Shown here one piece after another: positions 1 to 8,277 of a stretch of DNA of 64,000 bases. Positions within the stretch are counted from its first letter, which is position 1. Every line of letters begins with the position of its first letter. The stretch comes from Cupriavidus pampae (GTDB taxonomy: Bacteria; Pseudomonadota; Gammaproteobacteria; Burkholderiales; Burkholderiaceae). The translations under genes were made by a program, and so were the position numbers. The notes below the pieces were generated by a model. It searched no databases. It saw nothing but the letters and a program-made list of their open reading frames with translations, and was not told where the DNA came from. Location of the stretch: contig NZ_CAJZAG010000006.1 in the NCBI RefSeq assembly GCF_914271485.1, positions 310,001 to 374,000 of the forward strand, read 5' to 3'.

Positions 1-889
1 CGCGTTCCTGCTGGCGATGAGCTGGGCTGGCGACGCCTTCGACTGGATCTCGCCCGAAATGGGCGCGCTGCTGATGGTCACCGCGATCGCGCTGGCGCTG
101 CTCGCCTGGCAGGAACATCGCGCGCCGGACCCGATGCTCGCACCGCGGCTGTTCCACAACCGCGCGTACGTGATGGGCGTGGGCGCGTCGGCGATGTCCG
201 CGCTCAATATCTTCCTGTGCATCTTCGCGCTGCCGCTGCTGTTCCAATTGGTACGCGGCGCCGATGCGTCGATGTCGGGCCTGCTCGTGGTGCCGTTCCT
301 GCTGTCTACCGTGGCCGGCAACCTCGTGGTGGCCTGGCTGGCCCCGCGCGTCGGCCGCATGCGCGACATCCTGAGTGGCGGGTATGTGGCCGCGGCGATC
401 GGCCTGATCGCACTGGCGGCGGCGACGCCGGCCGTGCCGACCGTGATGGTGCTGCTTGCCATGTCGATCGCGGGCATTGGCCTGGGGATGACGATGGTCG
501 GCACGCTGATTGGCGTGCAGAACGCGCTCGAGCGTCGTGACATGGGGTCGGGCACGGGCGCGTTGCTGGTGATCCGCTCGCTCGGCAGCGCCATCGGCGG
601 CGCGCTGGCCGGCACGCTGCTCGCGCTGCAATTCCGTGCGGCGATGACGAAGGCGGGCATTACCGAGTCGCTCGACCTCGGCGCGCTGCGCCATGGCAGC
701 GAGGCGATGGCGCACCTGTCGCCGGCCGCGCATCAGGCGCTGGCGGGCGGGGTGGAGTCGGGTTTCCACCTGATTTTCGCGGCCGGCGCGGTCGCGGCGA
801 TCGTCGCGCTCGTGATCGTGCGCCGCATGCCGGACCTGGAGCTGCGCGGCAGCGTGACCGAACACGCGAAGACCGCGATGATGGACTGA
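1..889 (+). CDS. DHA2-type MFS multidrug transporter, C-terminal part (5' end outside window)
   Basis: This is an inner-membrane drug/proton antiporter of the major facilitator superfamily, probably the 14-helix DHA2 (EmrB/QacA) type. The reading frame is open from base 2 with no start codon in the window, so the N-terminal half is missing. About 295 residues are visible, with repeated hydrophobic helices, a loop containing ARLFHNRAYV-like residues after a helix ending in WQEHR, which is typical of the middle of EmrB-like proteins, and the conserved GxLGxAIGGALAGT-type stretch near the C-terminus. The substrate cannot be inferred. The 100-bp spacer before the next gene holds no clear terminator. 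Confidence 0.85.
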   Translation, partial: AFLLAMSWAGDAFDWISPEMGALLMVTAIALALLAWQEHRAPDPMLAPRLFHNRAYVMGVGASAMSALNIFLCIFALPLLFQLVRGADASMSGLLVVPFLLSTVAGNLVVAWLAPRVGRMRDILSGGYVAAAIGLIALAAATPAVPTVMVLLAMSIAGIGLGMTMVGTLIGVQNALERRDMGSGTGALLVIRSLGSAIGGALAGTLLALQFRAAMTKAGITESLDLGALRHGSEAMAHLSPAAHQALAGGVESGFHLIFAAGAVAAIVALVIVRRMPDLELRGSVTEHAKTAMMD

Positions 890-992
890 AACGCTCGCCA
901 TGCACCGCCCGCGCACAACCGGCGCGGGAATAGCGCAGTAACGGCTCAGGAGCATTAAACTTGGCGGCGATCCCGAACCGGAGACACCCGTC

Positions 993-1610
993 ATGATCCG
1001 TCCGCTTTCCGCCACGCTGTCCACCGCTGCCGCCCTGGCGGCCGTCGCCGCCATGGCTGCCCTCCCTGCCGCGTACGCGGCCGACAAGCCTGCAACTAAC
1101 GCCGCCGCGCCTGCCGCCGCGGCCGGCGCATGCCCGGCGTCGCTGAACTTCAAGTTCCCGCGCCTGCAGGACGAGTCCCCGCAGAATCTCTGCCAATACG
1201 CGGGCAAGGTCGTGCTGGTGGTCAATACCGCCAGCTATTGCGGCTTTACGCCCCAGTATGAAGGCCTCGAGCAGCTCTACTCGAAGTATCGCGAGCGTGG
1301 CCTCGTGGTGCTTGGCTTCCCGTCCAACGACTTCTCGCAGGAGCCGGGCTCGGAGAAGGAGATTTCCGACTTCTGCTACAACACGTATGGCGTCAAGTTC
1401 CCGATGCTGGGCAAGTCGCACGTGCGCGGTGGCGACGCCAATCCGATGTACGCGTTGCTGGCCAAGGAGACCGGCACCACGCCGAAGTGGAACTTCTACA
1501 AGTATCTGATCGACCGGAACGGGCAGGTGGTCGGCAGCTATGGCAGCACCACGAAGCCTGACGACAAGCAGCTCGTCGGCAGGATCGAGCAACTTCTGGG
1601 CACGCGCTGA
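993..1610 (+). CDS. Secreted glutathione peroxidase-family thiol peroxidase
   Basis: A 205-residue Gpx-family peroxidase that should reduce H2O2 or lipid hydroperoxides in the periplasm. Residues 1-29 form a Sec signal ending at AYA-A, followed by an Ala-rich linker of about 15 residues. The peroxidatic Cys is C83 in NTASYCGFTPQYE (Cys, not Sec), the Trp-Asn pair is W166-N167, and C128 in DFCYN sits where the resolving Cys of thioredoxin-dependent Gpx lies. The usual FPxNQF motif reads FPSNDF, so the canonical tetrad Gln is Asp113. Family membership is clear. The physiological reductant is unknown, and thioredoxin-like partners are more likely than glutathione. Confidence 0.9.
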   Translation: MIRPLSATLSTAAALAAVAAMAALPAAYAADKPATNAAAPAAAAGACPASLNFKFPRLQDESPQNLCQYAGKVVLVVNTASYCGFTPQYEGLEQLYSKYRERGLVVLGFPSNDFSQEPGSEKEISDFCYNTYGVKFPMLGKSHVRGGDANPMYALLAKETGTTPKWNFYKYLIDRNGQVVGSYGSTTKPDDKQLVGRIEQLLGTR

Positions 1611-1675
1611 AGCCTGGCCCCGCGCCGGCCCGTCATTTCTTTGTCTGTCCCTCTGACCATCGCAAAAGGAAAACA

Positions 1676-2524
1676 ATGAAGCTCGTACGTGTTGGGAATC
1701 CCGGTGCCGAGCGCCCGGGCCTCGTCGACCGCGACGGCCGCGTCCGCGACCTGTCGGGCGTGATTGGAGACATCGGCCCGCAGGAACTCTCGCCGGCCGC
1801 CCTGAAGAAGCTGGCCGCGCTCGATCCCGCGAGCCTGCCGCTGGTGGACAGCCAGCGCCACGGTGTGCCCTGGACCGGGATCGGCAAGATCATCGCGATC
1901 GGGCTCAACTACGCGGATCACGCGGCCGAGGCGGGCATGGCGCTGCCGGCGGAGCCGATCGTGTTCCTGAAGGCGACCACCTCGCTGAATGGCCCCGACG
2001 ATCCCGTGATGCTGCCGTTCGGCTCGGAGAAGAGCGACTGGGAAGTGGAGCTCGGCGTGGTCATCGGCACGACGGCGCGCAACGTGTCGCGCGAATCCGC
2101 GCTGGACCACGTGGCCGGATACTGCGTCGTCAACGACGTGTCCGAACGCGAGTTTCAACTCGAGCGGGGCGGCACCTGGGACAAGGGCAAGGGTTGCGAC
2201 ACGTTCTGCCCGGTGGGCCCGTGGCTCGTCACGCGCGACGAGGTGGCCGATCCGCAGAAGCTGGCGATGTGGCTCGACGTGAACGGCGAGCGCCTGCAGA
2301 AGGGTTCTACCGCGACGATGGTGTTCGACGTGGCCACCGTGGTCAGCTACGTCAGCCGCTATATGACGCTGATGCCCGGCGACCTGATCGCCACCGGTAC
2401 GCCGCCCGGCGTCGGCATGGGCTTCAAGCCACCGCGTTACCTGAACGCCGGCGACACGATGCGCCTGCATATCGAGGGACTCGGCGTGCAGACCCAGCTC
2501 GTCGTGCCATACGGTGATCGCTGA
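1676..2524 (+). CDS. Fumarylacetoacetate hydrolase (FAH) family protein
   Basis: A 282-residue FAH-superfamily enzyme. Members cleave or isomerise beta-diketo or 2-oxo acids in aromatic or sugar-acid catabolism, using Mg2+. The body starts near residue 65 with the family's IGLNYADHAAE stretch. Metal ligands are visible as E-x-E in SDWEVELGVVIG and an Asp in VVNDVSERE. A late TGTPPGVGMG motif is also typical. A good ribosome site (aaaggaaa) lies just before the ATG. Closest functional classes are 2-hydroxyhepta-2,4-dienedioate isomerase or ureidoglycolate lyase-like enzymes. No pathway partner lies next to it, so the substrate is open. Confidence 0.9.
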   Translation: MKLVRVGNPGAERPGLVDRDGRVRDLSGVIGDIGPQELSPAALKKLAALDPASLPLVDSQRHGVPWTGIGKIIAIGLNYADHAAEAGMALPAEPIVFLKATTSLNGPDDPVMLPFGSEKSDWEVELGVVIGTTARNVSRESALDHVAGYCVVNDVSEREFQLERGGTWDKGKGCDTFCPVGPWLVTRDEVADPQKLAMWLDVNGERLQKGSTATMVFDVATVVSYVSRYMTLMPGDLIATGTPPGVGMGFKPPRYLNAGDTMRLHIEGLGVQTQLVVPYGDR

Positions 2525-2549
2525 GCGCGATCGCTAAAGCAGCGGAGAT

Positions 2550-2578
2550 CCGGGCGCGCTGACGCGTGCCCGGAATTT
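2550..2578 (+). terminator. Rho-independent-like terminator after the FAH gene
   Basis: CCGGGC (2550-2555) pairs with GCCCGG (2568-2573), and the stem extends inward with GCGC/GCGT including one G-U pair and a 4-base loop. AATTT follows. It lies 26 bp after the stop codon. The short T-run makes it a weak terminator. Confidence 0.5.
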
Positions 2579-2878
2579 GGGGAAGCATGGGGGCACGAGA
2601 GGGTGGATGAGGGGGGCGGGGGCCCACGCTCATGCCGTCGGGTCTGTCGGACATGCACCGATATGGTGGGGCGAAATCTCTGTCAACGAGGTTCCCTGCT
2701 GAAACGTCTTCATACAAAGCGTCGCGATTGCTTGCAAAGCGTTCCGTGCGGGCAACAGTTTTCAGGCGTTTTGGGGCGCATGCGCACGAAAACCGCAATC
2801 AGGGTTTTACATGCGGATTTCGCGTGACACACTGAATCCAACGCTGTCACGAAAGCGCACCAATCGAGAGCCCCCGCC
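2579..2878. other. Non-coding spacer upstream of the M20D hydrolase gene
   Basis: Three hundred bases without a credible gene. The short reading frames here lack ribosome sites and recognisable sequence. It starts G-rich and becomes more AT-rich toward 2790-2830, where a TTTACA hexamer near 2806 could be part of the promoter of the next gene, but no well-spaced -10 box follows. Confidence 0.5.
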
Positions 2879-4159
2879 ATGTCAGAGCACGCACCTGAAA
2901 TCGAATCGATATTGAAGACCGTCGAAGCTGATGTCGACGCTGCCGACGGTCAAAAGCCCGATCGCCACTTCATTCCCACGCGCCATTTCTGCACGCTGGA
3001 CGACACGCTCGACAGCCGCGCCGAACTGCAGGACATCCGGCGACATATCCACCAGCATCCCGAACTCGCGTTCAACGAGATCCACACCGCGGAACTCGTG
3101 GCGAGCCGTCTCGAGGGATGGGGCTACGAGGTGACTCGTGGCGTCGGCGGTACCGGGGTGGTCGGCACGCTGAGGCACGGCACGAGCCGTCGCAGCGTCG
3201 GCATTCGCGCCGACATGGATGCGTTGCCGATCCACGAACGCTCGGGACTGCCTTATGCCAGCGTGCACGAAGGCAAGATGCACGCATGCGGCCATGACGG
3301 CCACACCACGGTGTTGCTGGGCGCCGCGCGGCAACTGGCGCGCACGCGCCATTTCGACGGCACGATTCATCTGATCTTCCAGCCGGCCGAGGAAATCGGC
3401 TCGGGTGGCGGTGCCGAACGCATGCTCGCCGATGGCCTGTTCGAACGATTCCCATGCGATGCCATCTTCGGCCTGCATAACCACCCTGGCGTGGCGGCGG
3501 GCACGTTCATGTTCCGCGCGGGCCCGTTCATGGCCGCGTGCGACACGGTGGCGATCACGATCCGCGGCAAGGGGGGCCATGCCGCGCGTCCGCACCAGTC
3601 GATCGATCCGATCCTCGTGGCAGGTAGCCTCGTGATGGCGCTGCAATCGGTGGTGGCGCGCAACGTCGATCCGAATGAGACGGCGGTGGTGACCATCGGC
3701 ACGCTGCACGCCGGTCACGCGCCGAACGTGATTCCGGACAGCGCGCGCATGGAGATCAGCGTGCGCTCGTTCAGCGCGGAGGTGAGGGCGTCGATGGAGG
3801 CGCGCATCCGCCAGTTGGCCACCGCGCACGCGGAAGGCTATGGCGCGACGGTCGAGATCGACTACGTGCGCGGTTATCCGGTGCTGGTGAACAGCGAGCG
3901 CGAGACCGCGTTCGCGCAGCAGGTGGCCGAGGAGCTCGTGGGTGCCGAGCGCACGGTGGGCAATTTCCATCGCATCGCGGGCAGCGAGGACTTCGCGTAC
4001 TTCCTGCAGCAGCGCCCCGGCTGCTTTGTGCGCATGGGTAACGGCGCCAATCAGCCGCTGCTGCATAACGCGGGCTACGACTTCAACGACGAGAATCTGA
4101 CCGTCGGCGCAGCGTACTGGACGCGACTGGCCGAGCGTTATCTGTCGGACGAGTTCTAA
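2879..4159 (+). CDS. M20D-family amidohydrolase (hippurate hydrolase/N-acyl amino acid hydrolase type)
   Basis: A 426-residue cytoplasmic di-metal amidohydrolase that should release amino acids from N-acyl or related amides. The catalytic core begins at about residue 45 (LRDIRRHIHQHPEL-like region). It has ADMDALP with the bridging Asp, HACGHDGHT with Cys/His ligands, AEEIGSGG with the catalytic Glu pair, IFGLHNHP, and a late GSEDFAYF motif carrying the final ligand. The first 40 residues are an extra N-terminal tail not common in the family, and the ATG at 2879 is the only good start before the core. It converges with the AraC gene, only 9 bp away. The exact substrate is not predictable. Confidence 0.9.
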   Translation: MSEHAPEIESILKTVEADVDAADGQKPDRHFIPTRHFCTLDDTLDSRAELQDIRRHIHQHPELAFNEIHTAELVASRLEGWGYEVTRGVGGTGVVGTLRHGTSRRSVGIRADMDALPIHERSGLPYASVHEGKMHACGHDGHTTVLLGAARQLARTRHFDGTIHLIFQPAEEIGSGGGAERMLADGLFERFPCDAIFGLHNHPGVAAGTFMFRAGPFMAACDTVAITIRGKGGHAARPHQSIDPILVAGSLVMALQSVVARNVDPNETAVVTIGTLHAGHAPNVIPDSARMEISVRSFSAEVRASMEARIRQLATAHAEGYGATVEIDYVRGYPVLVNSERETAFAQQVAEELVGAERTVGNFHRIAGSEDFAYFLQQRPGCFVRMGNGANQPLLHNAGYDFNDENLTVGAAYWTRLAERYLSDEF

Positions 4160-4168
4160 ACCAGGGCA

Positions 4169-5023
4169 CTAACGAAAGAACGCGCTCGGCGGCATGCCGA
4201 ACTGCCGTTTGAACATCGTCGCAAAGGCGCTCGGACTGTCGTAGCCGAGGTCCAGCGCCACATCCACCACCTTCTCGCCCGCGGCCAGCTTCTCCAGCGC
4301 CGCGAGCAGTCGCGCCTGCTGGCGCCATTGCCCGAACGTCATGCCGGTATCGCGCGCGAATCTGCGCTGGATGGTCTTGGGATCGAGCCCGAGCCGCGCG
4401 CCCCAATCCACGAGCGTGAGGTCCGAATCGGGTGTTTCCACGATCTCCTCGCAGATTTCGCGCAGGCCTGCGTCGTCCGGACGCGGCAGATGCAGCGGCA
4501 GCGTGGGCACGCGCAACACCTCATCGAGCAGCAGACGCATCAGGCGTCCATCGCGCGAGTCGTCGGCGTAGGGCAGCGGGATATCGATGGCCGCGAGAAT
4601 CAGTTCGCGCAGCAGCGGCGAGATGCCGAGCACTGTGCATTGCGTAAGCAGATCCGAGGCGGCATCGGGACGGATATAGGCGGTCCGCATCTGCACGCGG
4701 CTGGCCATGCGGATCCAGTGGGTGGTATTGCCCGGCATCCACATGCCGCGCGTCGGTGGCACCAGCCACTGCCCCTGCGCCGTATTGACGACCATGACGC
4801 CGTGTACCGCGTGGACCAGTTGAGCATGGGGGTGCTGGTGCGGCTTGGTCACGTGGCCATGCGGGTAGTCGGCCGCCATGGCAGTGACGGGCATCGGGCT
4901 GCGGTCGAACTTCAGGTAGGTGGGCGAGGGCGCGTGGGAGTCCGCGCGCGGCGCGGCGGGGCGATCGGCGTGGTCTCCCGGTATCTCGAACGCCGCGTGG
5001 TGGACTCGTTTAGCTGTCGGCAT
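4169..5023 (-). CDS. AraC-family transcriptional regulator
   Basis: A 284-residue regulator. Residues 55-140 look like a cupin sensor domain (HxHPHAQLVHAVHG, then a WLVPPTRGMWMPGNTTHWI stretch). The last 90 residues hold two helix-turn-helix units of the AraC/XylS type (LTLVDWGARLGLDPKTIQRRF and VVDVALDLGYDSPSAFATMFKRQFG). This arrangement resembles small 'AraC with cupin' regulators that often control a neighbouring transporter. It is divergent from the fsr-like pump across 129 bp, so control of that pump is a reasonable inference. The inducer is unknown. Confidence 0.92.
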   Translation of the reverse strand: MPTAKRVHHAAFEIPGDHADRPAAPRADSHAPSPTYLKFDRSPMPVTAMAADYPHGHVTKPHQHPHAQLVHAVHGVMVVNTAQGQWLVPPTRGMWMPGNTTHWIRMASRVQMRTAYIRPDAASDLLTQCTVLGISPLLRELILAAIDIPLPYADDSRDGRLMRLLLDEVLRVPTLPLHLPRPDDAGLREICEEIVETPDSDLTLVDWGARLGLDPKTIQRRFARDTGMTFGQWRQQARLLAALEKLAAGEKVVDVALDLGYDSPSAFATMFKRQFGMPPSAFFR

Positions 5024-5152
5024 GTCCTTTTCTCCAAGGTCGCGACCTTATTCTCGCAGGACAGGCGTCGTTTTGCCATTTACGATGCCCGCACAGTAGG
5101 AAAAAGTTCCCTGAGATTCCAAGAGACAACCGGGCCAATGTGCCCCCGCACC

Positions 5153-6376
5153 ATGACTATCACCGTGAACACCGCCCAGGCCCCCGCCGGCGCGGCGCAG
5201 CAGAAAGAGGAGGGCACGCGCTTCCGTGTGCTGTACGCGATCAGCTTCGCGCACTTCCTCAACGACATGATCCAGTCGCTGATCCTGGCGATCTACCCGA
5301 TGCTCAAGGGCGGCTTCAACCTGAGCTTCACGCAGATCGGCCTGCTCACGCTGACTTACCAGATCACCGCGTCGCTGCTGCAGCCGATCGTCGGGCTATA
5401 CACCGACAAGCATCCGAAGCCGCATTCGCTGGCCATCGGCATGGGCTTTACGCTGGGCGGCCTGCTGCTGCTGTCGGTGGCGCCGACCTACGGCGTGCTG
5501 CTGGTGGCCGCCGCGCTGGTGGGTACGGGTTCGTCGATCTTCCACCCGGAGTCGTCGCGCGTGGCGCGCCTGGCCTCGGGCGGCAAGCATGGCCTGGCGC
5601 AGTCGATCTTCCAGGTGGGTGGCAATGGCGGTAGCGCGATGGGACCGCTGCTGGCCGCGTGGATCGTCCATACGCAGGGCAATCTGGCGTGGTTCTCGGT
5701 GGCGGCGGTGCTGGCCATCGCCGTGCTGTGGCAGATCGGTGGCTGGTACGGGCGCCATCTGGCCGAGCGCGCGGGCAAGAAGAAGGCCGCCGCTGCGGTG
5801 CCCAAGCTGCCGACCTCGACGGTCGTGCGCGCGATCGCGGTGCTACTGCTGCTGATCTTCTCCAAGTACTTCTACATGGCGAGCCTGAACACGTACTACA
5901 CGTTCTATCTGATGGAGAAGTTCGGGCTCACGCGCCAGTCGTCGCAGGTGTATCTGTTCCTGTTCCTGTTCGCGGTGGCCGCGGGCACGATCCTCGGCGG
6001 CCCGATTGGTGACCGCGTGGGCCGCAAGCAGGTGATCTGGGCGTCGATCCTCGGTGTGGCGCCGTTCACGCTGATGCTGCCGCATGCCAATCTGTTCTGG
6101 ACCGGCATACTGTCGGTGGTCATCGGCTTTATCCTGGCTTCGGCGTTCTCGGCGATCCTGGTGTTCGCGCAGGAACTGATCCCCGGCAAGGTGGGCATGG
6201 TGTCGGGTCTGTTCTTCGGCTTTGCGTTCGGCATGGGCGGCATTGGCGCCGCGGTGCTGGGCAGCTTTGCCGACACGCATGGCATCACTGCCGTGTACCG
6301 CATCTGCGCGTATCTGCCGCTGCTGGGTTTGCTGGCGGTGTTCCTGCCGGACCTGCGCAAGCGCGCATTGGCCTGA
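5153..6376 (+). CDS. fsr: Fosmidomycin resistance (Fsr)-like MFS efflux transporter
   Basis: A 407-residue, 12-helix MFS transporter of the inner membrane. Its first helix and following loop (SFAHFLNDMIQSLILAIYP, then LSFTQIGLLTLTYQ) are very close to the E. coli fosmidomycin efflux protein Fsr. GxxSSIFHPESSRVARLASGG is another Fsr signature. The frame is open far upstream, but that part lies antisense to the AraC gene and has a different composition. I place the start at the ATG at 5153, and an in-frame ATG at 5138 is an alternative. The divergent AraC gene may regulate it. The natural substrate in this organism is unknown. Confidence 0.88.
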   Translation: MTITVNTAQAPAGAAQQKEEGTRFRVLYAISFAHFLNDMIQSLILAIYPMLKGGFNLSFTQIGLLTLTYQITASLLQPIVGLYTDKHPKPHSLAIGMGFTLGGLLLLSVAPTYGVLLVAAALVGTGSSIFHPESSRVARLASGGKHGLAQSIFQVGGNGGSAMGPLLAAWIVHTQGNLAWFSVAAVLAIAVLWQIGGWYGRHLAERAGKKKAAAAVPKLPTSTVVRAIAVLLLLIFSKYFYMASLNTYYTFYLMEKFGLTRQSSQVYLFLFLFAVAAGTILGGPIGDRVGRKQVIWASILGVAPFTLMLPHANLFWTGILSVVIGFILASAFSAILVFAQELIPGKVGMVSGLFFGFAFGMGGIGAAVLGSFADTHGITAVYRICAYLPLLGLLAVFLPDLRKRALA

Positions 6377-6392
6377 TCGGCTTTGCGGCATT

Positions 6393-6419
6393 GGCGTCCT
6401 CCCCGCGGGAGAGGACGCC
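6393..6419. terminator. Strong hairpin between convergent fsr and M20 genes
   Basis: GGCGTCCTC (6393-6401) pairs with GAGGACGCC (6411-6419), and the stem continues inward with CCC/GGG around one bulged A. It lies 16 bp after the fsr stop. Only a few T residues follow on either strand, so it may act in both directions or with Rho. Confidence 0.55.
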
Positions 6420-6422
6420 GTA

Positions 6423-6442
6423 CTTCCTTCCTTCCTTCCTTC
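6423..6442. repeat. Tetranucleotide repeat (CTTC)5
   Basis: Five perfect CTTC units in the spacer between two convergent genes. It is outside any reading frame and far from promoters, so it is most likely a neutral microsatellite. Confidence 0.85.
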
Positions 6443-6461
6443 CCTGCCTTACTACCCCGTC

Positions 6462-7751
6462 TTACTTCGCGGCCTTGTCCTGCGAGACGTCCATGATCAT
6501 GCGCGTCAGCAGGTACAGCCGCGGCGTGACCGAGTTCAGGTCCACATACTCCGCATCGTTCGAATGCGCGCCAAAGCCGCGCAGGCCGAAGCGTTCGATC
6601 ACGGGCGCCTTGGTCCCGGCCGCGGCGAACGCGGCATCGGTGCCGCCGCCCTCGGCGGTGTCGTACACGGCCAGCTTCTCACCGATCTCCGCATAGATGC
6701 CCTGGGCGTGCGCGGCCAGCGCGCGCGCGGCCGGCGTGACCTCGAGCGGCGGACGGCGGCGCTCGAACTTGACCTCGACCTTGGTATCGGAAATCAGCTT
6801 CTTCTGGACTCGCTCCTGCAGCGTCTTCTCGAGGCCGTCGTAGTCGGCGGTGCGCAGCACGCGCACGTCGGCCTGTGCCGTGGCCACGGCGGGAATCACG
6901 TTGCGGTTGGTACCTGCATTGGCGAGCGTCCAGTTGACCTTGAGGCCAGTGTCCGGATTCGACAGGTCGCGCATCTGCAGCACCTGATGCGCCATCTCGT
7001 AGAACGCGTTGCGGCCGAGTTCGGGCGAGCTGCCCGCATGCGACGACTTGCCATCGACCTTGAGCGCGATGGCGCCGATGCCGCTGGTCGCCAGCGACAG
7101 ACGGTCGCCGCTGATGCGCGTGGCCTCGCACGAGAACACCGCGTCCTGCTCCGCGCCGAGCTTCGTCATGGTCGCGCGCGCGCCCGGCGAGCTGATTTCC
7201 TCATCGCCGTTGATCAGCACCGTGAGCGTGCCGTAATCCTTGAAGTTCATCTTCTGGAGGATCGCCACGGTATGGAGGATCACCGCGATGCCGTTCTTGT
7301 CATCGGCGATGCCGAGGCCGTAGGCGCGGTCGCCATCCACGCGGAACGGCTGCTGCGCGAGCATGCCACGCAGATAGACGGTGTCCATGTGGGCGATCAG
7401 CATGATCTTGCGCTTGCCGGTGCCCTTGAATTGCGCCAGCACCATCTTGCCGACCTTCTCGGGCGTGTCCTCCATGCGATAGACCTCGGTCGGCTCGACC
7501 AGCTTCGCATCGCCGCCGAGCGCGGCCAGGCGATCGCGGATGAGGTTGGCGATGCGGTCGAGGCCTTCGATGTCCTTGCTGCCCGATTCGATCGAGACGA
7601 GATCCTTCATCGTGTTGATCAGCGCGGGCTTCTCCTGCTGGGCGAGCTGGTACGCGGGCTCGACCGGGGCTGCGTGGGCCGAGGCGGCCGCAGCAGCCAG
7701 GGCGAGTACGGTGAGGCAGGACAGGGGGTGGTGTCGTCGCATGGCGGGCAT
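6462..7751 (-). CDS. Secreted M20-family zinc carboxypeptidase (glutamate carboxypeptidase/CPG2-like)
   Basis: A 429-residue exported di-zinc peptidase that, by similarity to carboxypeptidase G2, removes C-terminal glutamate or similar residues. I start it at 7751 because AAGGAG lies about 10 bases upstream. The longer open frame to 7847 has no support. Residues 1-27 form a signal peptide ending at AHA-AP. Metal and catalytic residues are visible in IAHMDTVYL (His, Asp), GIADDKNG (bridging Asp), INGDEEISSPG (catalytic Glu pair) and GFGAHSNDAEYV (late His). The dimerisation lid begins around KVDGKSSHAG. No operon partners are evident. Confidence 0.9.
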   Translation of the reverse strand: MPAMRRHHPLSCLTVLALAAAAASAHAAPVEPAYQLAQQEKPALINTMKDLVSIESGSKDIEGLDRIANLIRDRLAALGGDAKLVEPTEVYRMEDTPEKVGKMVLAQFKGTGKRKIMLIAHMDTVYLRGMLAQQPFRVDGDRAYGLGIADDKNGIAVILHTVAILQKMNFKDYGTLTVLINGDEEISSPGARATMTKLGAEQDAVFSCEATRISGDRLSLATSGIGAIALKVDGKSSHAGSSPELGRNAFYEMAHQVLQMRDLSNPDTGLKVNWTLANAGTNRNVIPAVATAQADVRVLRTADYDGLEKTLQERVQKKLISDTKVEVKFERRRPPLEVTPAARALAAHAQGIYAEIGEKLAVYDTAEGGGTDAAFAAAGTKAPVIERFGLRGFGAHSNDAEYVDLNSVTPRLYLLTRMIMDVSQDKAAK

Positions 7752-7942
7752 GTAAAAGAAGCTCCTTTTGTTATCGGTGTGTGTGTGACGCGAGGAAGCC
7801 AAAATCTTGGCGATGCGGGCGCGCCGCGTAAAGTGTTTTTTGTGCATTCCTCTGGGATAGGAAAGCGAGGATTGGTCACTGTCGCGCGGGCGCCGCAGAC
7901 AATCCTCGATGCAGGCATGCGTTTTGCGGCATCATTGCGGTC

Positions 7943-8233
7943 ATGAAGTCCGCCGTATCCCCGTCTTCCCCCGCCCCCGGGCGTCCCGCATGCGCGCATT
8001 GCCGCGCGCTCGCCGCCGATTCGCGCCGACGCGAGCCGCATGCCTGCCTGGCCCTGCGCAACACGGCGCCGCTGGTCAGCCAGAGCGCCGCGGGCGTGCC
8101 GTACAGCATGATGTCGTTCACCTGCCGCGAGTGCGGAACGTCGTGGCGGCTCTATGATCGTGCGAACGAACTGTTCGTCTCGTGGGTCCCCGAGCACCCG
8201 CTGGATGCCGCCGCGCCCACCGATGGTGCGTGA
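7943..8233 (+). CDS. Small putative zinc-ribbon protein, unknown function
   Basis: A 96-residue protein that I do not recognise. It has a CxxC pair at C17/C20 (ACAHC) and another at C61/C64 (TCREC), separated by about 40 residues, with a further Cys at 35. The arrangement suggests a treble-clef or zinc-ribbon fold. The C-terminal part, TSWRLYDRANELFVSW, looks like a folded strand region rather than shadow sequence. It is followed by the Bug-protein gene in the same direction after 44 bp. A real gene is likely, but there is no functional evidence. Confidence 0.6.
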   Translation: MKSAVSPSSPAPGRPACAHCRALAADSRRREPHACLALRNTAPLVSQSAAGVPYSMMSFTCRECGTSWRLYDRANELFVSWVPEHPLDAAAPTDGA

Positions 8234-8277
8234 TCCGCGCTGTTTTTAAACCTTTGCTGACCGTTCTGCCCATCACC

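Noticed and set aside
4328..5152. Long open frame upstream of and in frame with the fsr-like gene
   Set aside because: It is antisense to a well-supported AraC gene and has no family resemblance. The Fsr homology begins after the ATG at 5153.
6423..6442. (CTTC)5 repeat as a phase-variation switch
   Set aside because: It lies between two convergent genes, outside coding and promoter regions.
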